Shown one piece after another: positions 25,897 to 35,099 of a stretch of 49,938 nt of DNA (position 1 is the first letter of the stretch; each line of letters begins with the position of its first letter). Both the position numbers and the translations under genes were made by a program. The notes below the pieces were generated by a model. The model searched no databases. It had not been told where the DNA came from and saw only the letters and a list, made by a program, of their open reading frames with translations. The stretch is from assembly GCA_900316805.1 (NCBI GenBank), contig ONEJ01000064.1, forward strand, positions 1-49,938, in the 5' to 3' direction. Origin of the DNA: an uncultured Lachnospiraceae bacterium (GTDB lineage Bacteria > Bacillota > Clostridia > Lachnospirales > Lachnospiraceae).

Positions 25897-25937
25897 CACA
25901 GCGTTTCGTAAATAACTGGACTAATAACACAGAAACA

Positions 25938-25966
25938 GGAGGCTGCGGTGATTCGCAGCCTCCTTT
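25938..25966 (+). terminator. hpf terminator
   Basis: The 10-bp stem GGAGGCTGCG/CGCAGCCTCC has a GTGATT loop and TTT. Confidence 0.85.
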
Positions 25967-26012
25967 CGCATAATGAGGGAGATAGATTCAATTACTGCAG
26001 TGCCTGCAGCGG

Positions 26013-26282
26013 TTAAGATGATGCGGCGGATCGATTCAGCTCCATTTGCCGCAGAATGTCAGCCATTTGCACAAAGAATTTCCGGCCAATATAATTCTTC
26101 TCTGAGAGATGACTTCCATATGCATATAGGGTATCCCTTAATTGTTCGGTATCGGACAAATCCACTTCAAAGAGGAATTTCCGCGCTAACAAAATGCGTT
26201 CATCCTCTAATGTAAAAAGCCAGGACCTTAAGTCCTCGATAAAATCGTCCTGATTGATCATGCACTGAACGTGCCGACCCAT
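26013..26282 (-). CDS. Small conserved-looking hypothetical protein
   Basis: I do not recognise this 89-residue protein. It is predicted helical, charged and without membrane segments: a helix DDFIEDLRSWLFTLEDERILLARKFLFEV, given here in parts (DDFIEDLRSWL, ERILLARKFLF), a loop, and a second half KFFVQMADILRQMEL. It reads like a real coding sequence because it has no stops, uses codons like its neighbours and is the only candidate in a 640-base gap. A weak GAGAA site precedes the ATG; an internal ATG at residue 8 (MINQDDF) is another possible start. It lies antiparallel between hpf and the cyclophilin gene. Confidence 0.6.
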   Translation of the reverse strand: MGRHVQCMINQDDFIEDLRSWLFTLEDERILLARKFLFEVDLSDTEQLRDTLYAYGSHLSEKNYIGRKFFVQMADILRQMELNRSAASS

Positions 26283-26441
26283 TGTGTTCTCATTATATAT
26301 TTCCTCATTCTCCTTTGCATTTTGTAATCAAATCCCCCTTTTATACTGAAGCCCGCTCCCCAATACAGACTTTGATTGTATCTTATCGGATATCAAGATG
26401 GATGTAAAGGCGCGAAAAGCGTATACATTTTGCACAGAGAC

Positions 26442-26471
26442 TTGTCTTATGGTATGTACATTGTGTATAAT
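26442..26471 (+). promoter_or_regulatory. Promoter of the cyclophilin gene
   Basis: TTGTCT (26442-26447), 18 bases and TATAAT (26466-26471), 67 bases before the start codon. Confidence 0.7.
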
Positions 26472-26537
26472 ATATGGAAAAGGACAACTATTCGAAAAAC
26501 GATTCGGATGGTAATAAAAAGAAAAGAGGATAATCAT

Positions 26538-27056
26538 ATGGCAAATCCAATTGTTACTTTTACAATGGCAGACGGCAGTGTAATGAAGGCAGAACTCTAT
26601 CCGGAGATCGCACCCAACACAGTCAATAACTTTATCAGTTTGGTAAAGAAGGGCTTTTACGACGGACTTATTTTCCATCGCGTGATCAAGGGCTTTATGA
26701 TTCAGGGTGGAGATCCTGAGGGCAGCGGCATGGGTGGCCCGGGCTACGGAATCAAGGGCGAGTTTGCACAGAATGGTGTGAAAAATGATTTGAAGCACAC
26801 CCCAGGGGTTCTTTCCATGGCTCGTTCCATGATGCCGGATTCCGCAGGAAGCCAGTTTTTCATCATGCACAAGGATGCGCCACATCTGGATGGTGCTTAT
26901 GCCGCTTTTGGTAAGATCACAGAGGGCATGGATGTGGTAGACAAGATTGCAGAGACTGCAACGGATTACAGTGACCGGCCAATCGAAGAACAGAAGATGA
27001 AGACCGTGGTTGTGGAGACCTTTGGCGAGGAATATCCGGAGCCGGAGACTCTGTAA
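26538..27056 (+). CDS. Cyclophilin-type peptidylprolyl isomerase
   Basis: This 172-residue cytoplasmic cyclophilin isomerises X-Pro bonds. Active-site motifs are clear: FHRVIKGFMIQGGDPEG (catalytic Arg in HRV), LSMARS, GSQFFIMH and LDGAYAAFGKITEGMDVV. There is no signal peptide. The start at 26538 is set by AAAGAGGA 7 bases upstream; longer frames reach back over the promoter. The GNAT gene starts two bases after its stop codon, so they form one unit. Confidence 0.94.
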   Translation: MANPIVTFTMADGSVMKAELYPEIAPNTVNNFISLVKKGFYDGLIFHRVIKGFMIQGGDPEGSGMGGPGYGIKGEFAQNGVKNDLKHTPGVLSMARSMMPDSAGSQFFIMHKDAPHLDGAYAAFGKITEGMDVVDKIAETATDYSDRPIEEQKMKTVVVETFGEEYPEPETL

Positions 27057-27057
27057 C

Positions 27058-28077
27058 ATGGATCTTCAGGCATTAATCTATGTGGAGGGGGAGTGGAACC
27101 CCTCCCTTTTTTGTCAGGATGGGGAAGTGAAACTTCCAATATATAAAATTCTTGCTGAGGCTGCGAAAAAAACGGAAAAAGATACGCTTCTCAATCGTTC
27201 GATGATAGCCGCGGATACTGTGGGTGAACAGGAGGAAGCCGCGGCACTGCAGGGGAAGAAGCAGTATGGGGAGTCCATAAGTCAGGAACTTCAGCATAAC
27301 ATTTTACATGCTCTGAGAAAAAGGTCTGTGCAGACCCGGGAGGTGCTTCTGATCGCAGCCACAGACCGGACGGTGCAGATTGCAAAGGAACTGGGAATCG
27401 CTGTGGCGGGATACGTGAATCCCCTTTTCCCGGGCCAGACCTTTGCGGGGGTGCCCATGGTCATCGAAGGATTTGAGGAGGTTGATGTGGAATTCCTGGA
27501 TCGTATTTACAGGCGCTGTCATGGACTGCCCTGGACCATTGCGGAGACAGAGCGGTGCCTGGTCAGAGAAATGACGTTGGACGACCTGGACGATCTGATT
27601 TTACTATATGAGAAGCCGGGAATTTCATGGCGTCTGGATGAAAAAGGGCAGCGGATTCCCGGTTTTATCGAGCCTTTGTATCCGAGAGAGGAAGAAAAAG
27701 CCTATCAGGAGGCATATATTTCCAATATGTATGGATACTATGGTTATGGAATGTGGGCTGTGGTTGACCATGAGAGCGGCAAACTCATCGGCAGGGCAGG
27801 GCTTGAACACCGGGAGTACGATTCTGAGGTGGAATTAGAGCTGGGGTATCTGATTGATCCACAGTTCCAGCATCAGGGGATTGCCACGGAGATCTGTCAG
27901 GCCATACTGAAGTTTGCCGGAGAAAACCTGGATTTTCCAAGGATCAATGCCCTGACGGATCCGCAGAATCTGGCATCTGCTGCACTTTTACAGCGGCTGG
28001 GCTTTGTATTTCTGGAGGAAACCCTTGTGACAGGAAGCCCCATGCAGCGGTATACCTTCGTAACAGTTCAGCCATAG
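27058..28077 (+). CDS. GNAT acetyltransferase with an N-terminal extra domain
   Basis: Of 339 residues, the C-terminal 170 or so form a GNAT domain (motif A ELGYLIDPQFQHQGIATEI with acetyl-CoA loop QHQGIA; NLASAALLQRLGF near the end), likely an N-acetyltransferase of the RimJ/RimL type. The first 160 residues are different: LIAATDRTVQIAKELGIAVAGYVNP and the following strand-helix alternation look like part of a Rossmann or HAD-like fold ('sequence position to be named') with no visible catalytic Asp. It probably has a binding role. The substrate is unknown. The start lies 2 bases after the cyclophilin stop; GGAG 13-16 bases upstream, inside that gene, would serve it. Confidence 0.75.
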   Translation: MDLQALIYVEGEWNPSLFCQDGEVKLPIYKILAEAAKKTEKDTLLNRSMIAADTVGEQEEAAALQGKKQYGESISQELQHNILHALRKRSVQTREVLLIAATDRTVQIAKELGIAVAGYVNPLFPGQTFAGVPMVIEGFEEVDVEFLDRIYRRCHGLPWTIAETERCLVREMTLDDLDDLILLYEKPGISWRLDEKGQRIPGFIEPLYPREEEKAYQEAYISNMYGYYGYGMWAVVDHESGKLIGRAGLEHREYDSEVELELGYLIDPQFQHQGIATEICQAILKFAGENLDFPRINALTDPQNLASAALLQRLGFVFLEETLVTGSPMQRYTFVTVQP

Positions 28078-28118
28078 GCTAAACTGTCACATACCTTCAA
28101 TTTTTGAGAGGGAAAGCA

Positions 28119-28147
28119 TTGCAATCGGGAAAAAAATAAAATATAAT
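28119..28147 (+). promoter_or_regulatory. Promoter of the rel gene
   Basis: TTGCAA (28119-28124), 17 bases and TATAAT (28142-28147). Confidence 0.8.
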
Positions 28148-28187
28148 TAACTACAAGACTGAAAAGAATGAATAAGTGGGTGAGTGC

Positions 28188-30527
28188 ATGGCAGATATTT
28201 CTACAGAAGAACTGGAACGGATAGAGAGAGAATATCATTCGGATTCCGGGAGTATTAAGCCAATTAAAGAATTTGTTCAGCCGGAAGATCTGTATAAGGA
28301 ACTGATTGAAAGCATTCAGAAGTATCATCCTTCTACGGATATTTCGTTGATTGAGAAGGCCTATAAGACAGCCTATGAGGCTCATAAGGGACAGGTGCGC
28401 AAGTCCGGGGAGGCTTATATCATCCATCCCCTGTGCGTGTCTATCATTCTGGCAGAACTGGAGCTGGATAAGGAGACCATCGCGGCGGGGCTTCTCCATG
28501 ACGTGTTGGAAGATACCATCATGACGGAAGAGGAGATGCGTCAGGAGTTCGGAGATGAGGTCCTGCTTCTGGTGGATGGTGTTACCAAGCTGCAGCATCT
28601 GCATTTGACAGATAACATCAAGAATGCCAAGGACAAAAATGCAGACCGTCTGGAAATGCAGGCGGAAAATCTCCGGAAAATGTTCCTTGCCATGGCGAAG
28701 GATATCCGGGTTATTATGATCAAGCTGGCGGACCGGCTCCACAACATGCGTACCTTAAAGTACCAGTCCAGGGAGGCACAGACTCGTATCGCCAGAGAAA
28801 CCCAGGAAATTTATTGTCCCATTGCCCAGCGTCTCGGTATCAGCAAGATCAAGGTGGAACTGGAGGATCTTTCCCTGAAGTATCTGGATCCGGATGCTTA
28901 CTATGACCTGGTGGAGAAAATCTCCGTCCGAAAGAACGTCCGGGAGGAATATGTTCAGGAACTGGTGGAACAGGTGCGGGAGGAAATCGATGAGGCCGGT
29001 ATCAGGGCCGAGATTTCCGGACGGGCCAAGCACTTCTTTTCTATTTACAAAAAAATGGTCAATCAGGGCAAAACCATTGACCAGATCTATGATCTGTTTG
29101 CCATCCGTATTATCGTAGATACTATCAAAGACTGCTATGCAGCTCTGGGAATCATGCATGAGAAATATAAACCGGTTCCGGGTCGGTTCAAGGATTATAT
29201 TGCCATGCCAAAGCCCAATATGTACCAGTCCCTGCACACCACACTGATCGGACCCAGCGGACAGCCTTTTGAGATTCAGATTCGCACCTTCGAGATGCAC
29301 CGCACAGCAGAATATGGTATTGCCGCCCACTGGAAATATAAGGAAGCTAACAATGGCGTTGCCACCACCACCACCGTAACCGAGGAGGAAAAGCTCAGCT
29401 GGCTGCGCCAGATTCTGGAATGGCAGCGGGAGATGTCGGATAACAAGGAATTCATGACCCTTTTGAAAAGTGATCTGGATCTCTTTTCCGATACGGTATT
29501 CTGTTTTACTCCATCCGGCGATGTGAAGAACCTGCCGACAGGTTCCACACCCATTGATTTTGCCTACAGTGTTCATTCGGCCGTAGGTAACAAGATGGTG
29601 GGAGCGAAGGTCAACGGAAAGCTGGTTCCTATCGATTATGTGATCCAGAATGGAGACCGGATCGAGATCATTACCTCCCAGAATTCCAAGGGTCCCAGCA
29701 GAGACTGGCTGAAGATCGTCCGGAGCACCCAGGCTAAGAATAAGATCAACCAGTGGTTCCGGAGCGAACTGAAGGAAGAAAATATTCTTCATGGCAAGGA
29801 AGTGATCATTGCTTACGCCAAGTCTAAGGGCATTAATTTTCCGGATATTAACAAGCCCGAGTATCAGGAGAAAATTATCCGCAAGTACGGTTTCCACGAT
29901 TGGAAATCCTGCCTGGCGACAGTAGGGCACGGTGGTTTGAAGGAAAGCCAGATCGTTAACCGGATGTATGAGGAGTACAAGAAGGATCATCCGACAACTC
30001 TGACTGATCAGGATATTTTGAATGCGGTAGGGGAAAATAAGCCGGAAGAGGCGCCCAAGCACTCCAAGAGCGGTATCGTGGTTAAGGGACTTTACGATGT
30101 TGCTGTGCATTTCAGCAAATGCTGCAGTCCGGTGCCGGGAGACGAGATCGTTGGTTTCGTCACCAGAGGCCGTGGTGTTTCCATCCACCGTACCGACTGT
30201 ATCAACATCCTGCATTTGTCCGAGATGGAGCGTGCGCGTCTCATCGAGGCAGAATGGCAGGCTGGTGCTGAGCGGGAAGAATTTGGCGAGTATCATGCAG
30301 ATATCAGAATCTTCTGTCATGACCGACCGGGTCTTCTGGTGGATATTACAAGGGCCTTTACAGAGGCGGAGATCAATATTTCCGGCATTCATTCCAACAC
30401 CAGCAAGCAGGGAGTTGCCTCCATTGAGGTGGCTTTTCAGACCAGGGGCCGGGAACAGATCACGAAGATCGTGGAGAAGATCAAACAAATCGAAAGTGTT
30501 ATTGATATAGAAAGAACAACAGGGTGA
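28188..30527 (+). CDS. rel: Bifunctional (p)ppGpp synthetase/hydrolase (Rel/SpoT type)
   Basis: The 779-residue stringent-response enzyme has, in order: an HD hydrolase domain (about 55-205) with HD pair His104-Asp105 in GLLHDVLEDT and KLADRLHNMRTL; a synthetase domain (about 240-370) with YDLFAIRIIVD and KPNMYQSLHTT; a TGS domain (about 415-475) with FCFTPSGDVKNLP; and a C-terminal ACT domain (about 705-779). Both catalytic halves keep their motifs, so it should make and destroy (p)ppGpp. The ATG at 28188 is preferred over a GTG four codons upstream; no strong ribosome site is present for either. The MBL-fold hydrolase starts 4 bases after its stop and hemZ overlaps that, giving a three-gene operon. 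Confidence 0.95.
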   Translation: MADISTEELERIEREYHSDSGSIKPIKEFVQPEDLYKELIESIQKYHPSTDISLIEKAYKTAYEAHKGQVRKSGEAYIIHPLCVSIILAELELDKETIAAGLLHDVLEDTIMTEEEMRQEFGDEVLLLVDGVTKLQHLHLTDNIKNAKDKNADRLEMQAENLRKMFLAMAKDIRVIMIKLADRLHNMRTLKYQSREAQTRIARETQEIYCPIAQRLGISKIKVELEDLSLKYLDPDAYYDLVEKISVRKNVREEYVQELVEQVREEIDEAGIRAEISGRAKHFFSIYKKMVNQGKTIDQIYDLFAIRIIVDTIKDCYAALGIMHEKYKPVPGRFKDYIAMPKPNMYQSLHTTLIGPSGQPFEIQIRTFEMHRTAEYGIAAHWKYKEANNGVATTTTVTEEEKLSWLRQILEWQREMSDNKEFMTLLKSDLDLFSDTVFCFTPSGDVKNLPTGSTPIDFAYSVHSAVGNKMVGAKVNGKLVPIDYVIQNGDRIEIITSQNSKGPSRDWLKIVRSTQAKNKINQWFRSELKEENILHGKEVIIAYAKSKGINFPDINKPEYQEKIIRKYGFHDWKSCLATVGHGGLKESQIVNRMYEEYKKDHPTTLTDQDILNAVGENKPEEAPKHSKSGIVVKGLYDVAVHFSKCCSPVPGDEIVGFVTRGRGVSIHRTDCINILHLSEMERARLIEAEWQAGAEREEFGEYHADIRIFCHDRPGLLVDITRAFTEAEINISGIHSNTSKQGVASIEVAFQTRGREQITKIVEKIKQIESVIDIERTTG

Positions 30528-30531
30528 GAAA

Positions 30532-31161
30532 ATGGGAAAACTGAAAATCAATCAGTATGTGGTAGGTCCGGTGCAGACCAACTGCTATTTTGCAATCAAT
30601 GAGGATACGAAGGAGCTTCTGGTCATCGATCCGGGAGAAAGCCCGAAGCAGCTGGCAGAGAAGATCCGGCAGGAGGGATGTACACCGGTGGCAATCCTTC
30701 TGACCCATGGACATTTTGACCATGCTACAGGGGCAGAGGAACTGGCAGCGGAATTTGGTATTCAAATTTATGCCTATGAGACGGAAAAGGAGACGCTGGA
30801 AGACTCCAACTTAAATGTTTCCTGGATGATCGGGGAGCAGAAAGTGTTCCATGCGGATGTTTTTGTGAAGGATCAGCAGGAACTGGATCTGGCAGGTTTC
30901 CATATCCGGGTGCTTTTTACACCGGGACATACCAAGGGCGGCTGCTGCTATTATTTCCCATATGAGGAAGTGCTTTTCAGCGGAGATACACTGTTCTGCT
31001 GCTCGGTAGGACGCAGCGATCTGCCGGGAGGAAGTGAATCCCAATTGGTTCGCTCCGTAAGGGAAAAGCTTCTGACATTGCCGGAACGCACCACCGTGTA
31101 CCCGGGCCACAACGATGTGACCACCATAGAGAATGAGAGGATGTACAACCCATACGCATGA
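30532..31161 (+). CDS. Metallo-beta-lactamase-fold hydrolase (glyoxalase II-like)
   Basis: This 209-residue hydrolase has the di-metal motif THGHFDH at 58-64, a second His in FTPGHTKGG (about 135) and Asp in FSGDTLF (about 153), plus the final His in PGHNDVTT. It belongs to the YcbL/glyoxalase II-like subgroup found after rel in many Clostridia. The substrate is unknown; thioester hydrolysis is the usual guess. It overlaps hemZ by four bases (ATGA), so its translation is coupled to that gene. Confidence 0.88.
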   Translation: MGKLKINQYVVGPVQTNCYFAINEDTKELLVIDPGESPKQLAEKIRQEGCTPVAILLTHGHFDHATGAEELAAEFGIQIYAYETEKETLEDSNLNVSWMIGEQKVFHADVFVKDQQELDLAGFHIRVLFTPGHTKGGCCYYFPYEEVLFSGDTLFCCSVGRSDLPGGSESQLVRSVREKLLTLPERTTVYPGHNDVTTIENERMYNPYA

Positions 31162-32702
31162 TAAACGTAACCTTAAACCGAACCGAATTTGAATATGATA
31201 TCCATTCGCTGCTGAAGGCCTTTTTCCCCAAGGAGGATGTGGAGATCTATTACACACCGGAGGCACAGGCCGAAGGGAAAAACGTGGCCTGCACCAACCA
31301 CTCCCTTGAGAGGAGGACAGCGGAAAGTGGCAGCGCCTCTGCCGATACATCAGTGGCAGACCGCTTTGAGATTCAATATGAAGATACCTCGATTACCATC
31401 GCATGGGAGGATGCACCGGAAGGACCGGCGCGTTGTACCTTTGCGGTGGATTTTTCTGACCGAACAGCTGCGAAAAATGCCCTGAAGGAGCATTTGTACC
31501 AGCTTTTAGAGAAGGAGACGGGACATGCCCTGCCCTGGGGAACCCTGACAGGCATCCGCCCCACCAAGATTCCCATGAAGCTTCTGAATGAGGGGAAAAG
31601 CCATGAGGAAATTGCTGCATACATGAAGCAGACCTATCTTGCCTCGGATGAGAAGATTCAGCTGTCGATCGAGATTGCAGAGCGGGAGCGGGCACTTTTG
31701 TCCCAGATCGATTATGAGAATGGCTACAGTCTGTATGTGGGGATTCCTTTCTGCCCCAGCACCTGTCTGTACTGTTCCTTTACCTCCTATCCGCTGGCAT
31801 CCTGGAAAAGTAAAGTAGATACCTACCTGGATGCACTGGAGAAGGAATTGGATTACGTGGCGGAGAATTTTGCCGGGAAAACCTTAAATTCTGTCTATAT
31901 CGGTGGCGGAACACCAACGACACTTGAGCCTGATCAGCTGGACCGGCTGATCAAAAAGATCAGGGGAAGCTATGACTTGTCCCACTGTCTGGAATTTACC
32001 GTGGAGGCAGGGCGGCCGGATTCCATCACGGAGGAGAAGCTGGCAGTCCTTCGGGACAACGGCATCAGCCGAATTTCCATCAATCCCCAGACAATGAAGC
32101 AGGAGACTCTGGACATCATCGGGCGGCATCACACGGTAGAGCAGACTGTCGAAAGCTTCAAGCTGGCCAGAAGGCTGGGCTTTGATGACATCAACATGGA
32201 TCTCATCATGGGGCTTCCGGAGGAAGATCTGGAAGATGTGCGCCATACCATGGAGGAGTTAAAGAAACTGGATCCGGACAATATCACGATCCACTCCCTT
32301 GCCATCAAGCGGGCTGCCCGTCTGAATATCTACAAGGACCGCTACGAGAAAATGCAGATGGTGAACACCAAGGAACACATGGATCTGTGCGGGGATTACT
32401 GTGAAGAGATGGGGCTTTCTCCTTATTACCTTTACCGCCAGAAGGGCATGGCCGGCAACATGGAAAATGTGGGGTATGCTAAGCCGGGGAAGGCCGGGGT
32501 TTATAACATTTTGATCATGGAGGAAGTCCAGACCATCGTTGCCTGCGGTGCCGGAAGCAGCACCAAGCGGGTGTGGGCACAGCCGAATCCTGACGGGACC
32601 CACCGAATTGAGAGGTGTGAGAATGTGAAGGATGCAGGGCAGTATATCGAGAGGATCGACGAGATGATTGAGAGAAAACGGCTGTTGTTTTCTAAGGAAT
32701 AG
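31158..32702 (+). CDS. hemZ: Coproporphyrinogen dehydrogenase HemZ, radical SAM
   Basis: The 514-residue protein has an N-terminal domain of about 185 residues found in HemZ (TGIRPTKIPMKLL motif at about 131-143), then a HemN-like radical SAM barrel: 4Fe-4S Cys motif at C199-x3-C203-x2-C206 (PFCPSTCLYCSF), GGGTPTTL and SINPQTM. HemZ-type proteins are named for oxygen-independent coproporphyrinogen III oxidation, but in anaerobes without haem synthesis their role is doubtful. No other haem genes are in the window. The ATG overlaps the preceding stop. Confidence 0.9.
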   Translation: MINVTLNRTEFEYDIHSLLKAFFPKEDVEIYYTPEAQAEGKNVACTNHSLERRTAESGSASADTSVADRFEIQYEDTSITIAWEDAPEGPARCTFAVDFSDRTAAKNALKEHLYQLLEKETGHALPWGTLTGIRPTKIPMKLLNEGKSHEEIAAYMKQTYLASDEKIQLSIEIAERERALLSQIDYENGYSLYVGIPFCPSTCLYCSFTSYPLASWKSKVDTYLDALEKELDYVAENFAGKTLNSVYIGGGTPTTLEPDQLDRLIKKIRGSYDLSHCLEFTVEAGRPDSITEEKLAVLRDNGISRISINPQTMKQETLDIIGRHHTVEQTVESFKLARRLGFDDINMDLIMGLPEEDLEDVRHTMEELKKLDPDNITIHSLAIKRAARLNIYKDRYEKMQMVNTKEHMDLCGDYCEEMGLSPYYLYRQKGMAGNMENVGYAKPGKAGVYNILIMEEVQTIVACGAGSSTKRVWAQPNPDGTHRIERCENVKDAGQYIERIDEMIERKRLLFSKE

Positions 32703-32768
32703 TTGAATTTTTAAATAAATCTTATTGGAACAGAGTACGATATACCTATTGTAAAATAACAGAGTAAA

Positions 32769-32808
32769 GGCAGATACGAGATCGATAGATTTTGTATCTG
32801 CCCTTTTT
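32769..32808 (+). terminator. Terminator after hemZ
   Basis: The stem GGCAGATAC/GTATCTGCC has a 16-base loop and CTTTTT. It also lies just beyond the end of the convergent ATPase gene. Confidence 0.85.
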
Positions 32809-32809
32809 A

Positions 32810-34696
32810 TTACAGCTTATGGACTCTTAACGCACGAATCGCATTGAGTACGGAAATAATCATAACACCTACATCAGCAAAGATAGCCAGCCACATATTT
32901 GCGATGCCTATCGCACTCAGGGCAAGGCAGGCAAACTTTACAACCAAAGCTAATATAATGTTCTGCTTCACAATACCGATACATTTTCTGGAAATCTTAA
33001 TTGCTTTCGCAATCTGCAGTGGATTATCGTCCATAAGTACAATATCTGCCGCTTCAATGGCTGCATCGGATCCCATTGCGCCCATTGCGATACCGATGTC
33101 TGCACGGGTCAGCACAGGGGCATCATTGATTCCATCCCCCACAAAAGCAAGTTGTTCTTTTCCCTTTTTCAGGGAGAGAAGTTTTTCGACCTCAGCGACT
33201 TTGTCGCCGGGGAGCAGTTCGCTGTGAACTTCATCAACACCAAGTTCTGCTGCCACTTGTTTCGCAACTCTGTCAGCATCACCGGTCAGCATGATTGTTT
33301 TTTCCACACCGGCTTTCTTTAAGGCAGAAACAGCTTCTTTGGAATGTGGTTTTACGACATCGGAAATAACGATATGACCGGCATATTCTCCATCAATTGC
33401 CATATGAATGATGGTTCCTACGCTGTGGCAGTCCGCATAAGAAATGCCCAGCTTTTTCATCAGCTTACTGTTTCCCGCTGCAATTGTCTTTCCATCGACC
33501 TTGGCAACGATGCCGTGACCGCTGATTTCTTCGAGGTCCGATACACGGCTTCTGTCGATTTCTTTTCCATAGGCTTTTTGCAGACTCTTACTGATGGGGT
33601 GGGAGGATGCACATTCTGCGAGAGCGGCGTATTCCAGAAGAAGAGAGTCTTCCAGCTTATTATGATGAACACCACTGACTTCGAATACACCCTGGGTTAA
33701 AGTACCGGTTTTGTCAAAGACAACATATTTAGCCTGTGACAAGGCTTCCAGATAGTTGGAACCTTTGACTAAGATACCCTCCTTGCTGGCACCGCCGATT
33801 CCTGCAAAAAAACTAAGGGGGATACTGATGACTAAGGCACAGGGACAGCTTACAACCAGGAAGGTTAGGGCACGATAGGTCCATACCCCCAATTCGGCGG
33901 GCAGTCCCAGGAATGCCACGCGGATAATAGGCGGTAAGACAGCCAGTGCCAGTGCGCTGTAACATACGGCGGGCGTGTAGATTTTCGCAAATCTGGAGAT
34001 AAAATTTTCAGATTTGGATTTGCGGGAGCTTGCATTTTCTACAAGATCAAGAATCTTTGAAACCGTAGATTCTCCAAAATCCTTTGTCGTCCGGATTTTT
34101 AAAACGCCTGTCATATTGATACAGCCACTGATAATTTCATCGCCTTCCCGGACATCACGAGGCATACTTTCACCGGTAAGTGCACTGGTATTTAAGCTGG
34201 AAATTCCATCTGCGACAATGCCGTCTAAGGGCACTTTTTCACCGGGCTGTACGACGATAATACTGCCGATTGCTACTTCGTCAGGATCCACCTGTTTCAG
34301 GGCTCCATCCACTTCAATGTTAGCATAATCGGGACGGATATCCATTAAAGCACTGATATTGGCTCTGCTTTTTCCCACCGCGTAGTTTTGGAAAAGCTCT
34401 CCAATCTGGTAGAACAGCATTACTGCAATCCCTTCCACATAGTCACCGCTTCTTGTGTAAACAGCCTGTATGAATGCTCCAACAGTAGCAATAGACATGA
34501 GGAAATTTTCGTCAAATACCTGTCTGTTTAAAATACCTCTGCCGGCTTTTTTCAAAATGTCGTAACCGATAATGAGGTAAGTAATCAAATAGAGTCCCAG
34601 TTGTACAATGCCGGTTACCGGGATGAACTGTAATCCAACCAGCATAACGGCACAGATTATGATGCGAAGCAGCCTCTTTTTTTGTTTTTTATTCAT
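32810..34696 (-). CDS. P1B-type ATPase for Zn/Cd/Pb export
   Basis: This 628-residue heavy-metal pump has the actuator TGES (174-177), the metal-binding membrane motif SCPCALV (Cys284, Cys286), phosphorylated Asp328 in DKTGTLTQG, the P1B-specific HP in SSHPIS, and GDGINDAPVL. Membrane helix 7 has a Lys (VVKFACLAL) and helix 8 has ADVGVM; this K plus D-x-G pair is the mark of the P1B-2 group (Zn2+/Cd2+/Pb2+). The usual N-terminal metal-binding domain is missing: the protein starts directly with the first membrane helices. A separate HMA protein is encoded just upstream. AAAGGAG precedes the ATG. Confidence 0.93.
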   Translation of the reverse strand: MNKKQKKRLLRIIICAVMLVGLQFIPVTGIVQLGLYLITYLIIGYDILKKAGRGILNRQVFDENFLMSIATVGAFIQAVYTRSGDYVEGIAVMLFYQIGELFQNYAVGKSRANISALMDIRPDYANIEVDGALKQVDPDEVAIGSIIVVQPGEKVPLDGIVADGISSLNTSALTGESMPRDVREGDEIISGCINMTGVLKIRTTKDFGESTVSKILDLVENASSRKSKSENFISRFAKIYTPAVCYSALALAVLPPIIRVAFLGLPAELGVWTYRALTFLVVSCPCALVISIPLSFFAGIGGASKEGILVKGSNYLEALSQAKYVVFDKTGTLTQGVFEVSGVHHNKLEDSLLLEYAALAECASSHPISKSLQKAYGKEIDRSRVSDLEEISGHGIVAKVDGKTIAAGNSKLMKKLGISYADCHSVGTIIHMAIDGEYAGHIVISDVVKPHSKEAVSALKKAGVEKTIMLTGDADRVAKQVAAELGVDEVHSELLPGDKVAEVEKLLSLKKGKEQLAFVGDGINDAPVLTRADIGIAMGAMGSDAAIEAADIVLMDDNPLQIAKAIKISRKCIGIVKQNIILALVVKFACLALSAIGIANMWLAIFADVGVMIISVLNAIRALRVHKL

Positions 34697-34785
34697 AATA
34701 TCTGTTCTCCTTTTTTCACAGGATTCAATCTCATTTGGTGAGTCCCGGATTTTCCGGCAAAGCTCAGGGAAATTCTTGTTGATGA

Positions 34786-35007
34786 TTAAAAATAGATTTC
34801 GCAGTCAGGTTCTACTTTTCTGCAGGCCTTCAGAACATTCTGCATGACAGCTTTGGAATCCTGACCCTCTTCAAATTCTACAATCATCTTCTGGGTCATA
34901 AAGTTTACGGTTGCGGATGCGACTCCGGCAGTTTTGCGGGCGGCATCTTCCATTAAATTAGCACAGTTTGCGCAGTCCACTTCGATCTTGTAAGTCTTTT
35001 TCATCAT
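34786..35007 (-). CDS. Free-standing HMA metal-binding protein
   Basis: The 73-residue ferredoxin-like protein has the heavy-metal motif CANC (Cys12, Cys15) after the first strand, a second strand ATVNFMTQKMIVEF, and a C-terminal Cys in PDCEIYF. It probably carries or senses the metal for the ATPase encoded 89 bases downstream, which lacks such a domain. The start at 35007 (or the next ATG at 35004) follows GAAAGGAAAG; the frame is open 24 codons further but would begin within the promoter. It is first gene of the metal operon on this strand. Confidence 0.88.
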   Translation of the reverse strand: MMKKTYKIEVDCANCANLMEDAARKTAGVASATVNFMTQKMIVEFEEGQDSKAVMQNVLKACRKVEPDCEIYF

Positions 35008-35037
35008 TTTCTTTCCTTTCTGAAATAAATTTCTAAG

Positions 35038-35055
35038 ATTAAATACTTGTTTAAT
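35038..35055. promoter_or_regulatory. Candidate ArsR-type operator shared by both divergent units
   Basis: ATTAAA-TACTTG-TTTAAT is a 6-6-6 inverted repeat. It covers the plus-strand -35 and lies just after the minus-strand start site, so one dimer could shut both promoters. Confidence 0.55.
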
Positions 35056-35075
35056 TGTTATAGCCGCAGTATAAT
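35047..35075 (+). promoter_or_regulatory. Promoter of the ArsR-AraC regulator
   Basis: TTGTTT (35047-35052), 17 bases and TATAAT (35070-35075). Confidence 0.7.
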
Positions 35076-35096
35076 TCACCCAAAAGATAAAATCAA
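35068..35096 (-). promoter_or_regulatory. Promoter of the HMA-ATPase operon
   Basis: On the minus strand TTGATT (35096-35091), 17 bases and TATACT (35073-35068). Its -10 overlaps the -10 of the opposed plus-strand promoter. Confidence 0.7.
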
Positions 35097-35099
35097 TAC

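Noticed and set aside
28755-30551. 598-residue frame antisense to the rel gene
   Set aside because: It is a mirror of the rel codons; rel has complete domains on the other strand and the antisense text is Leu/Ile/His-rich without any motif.
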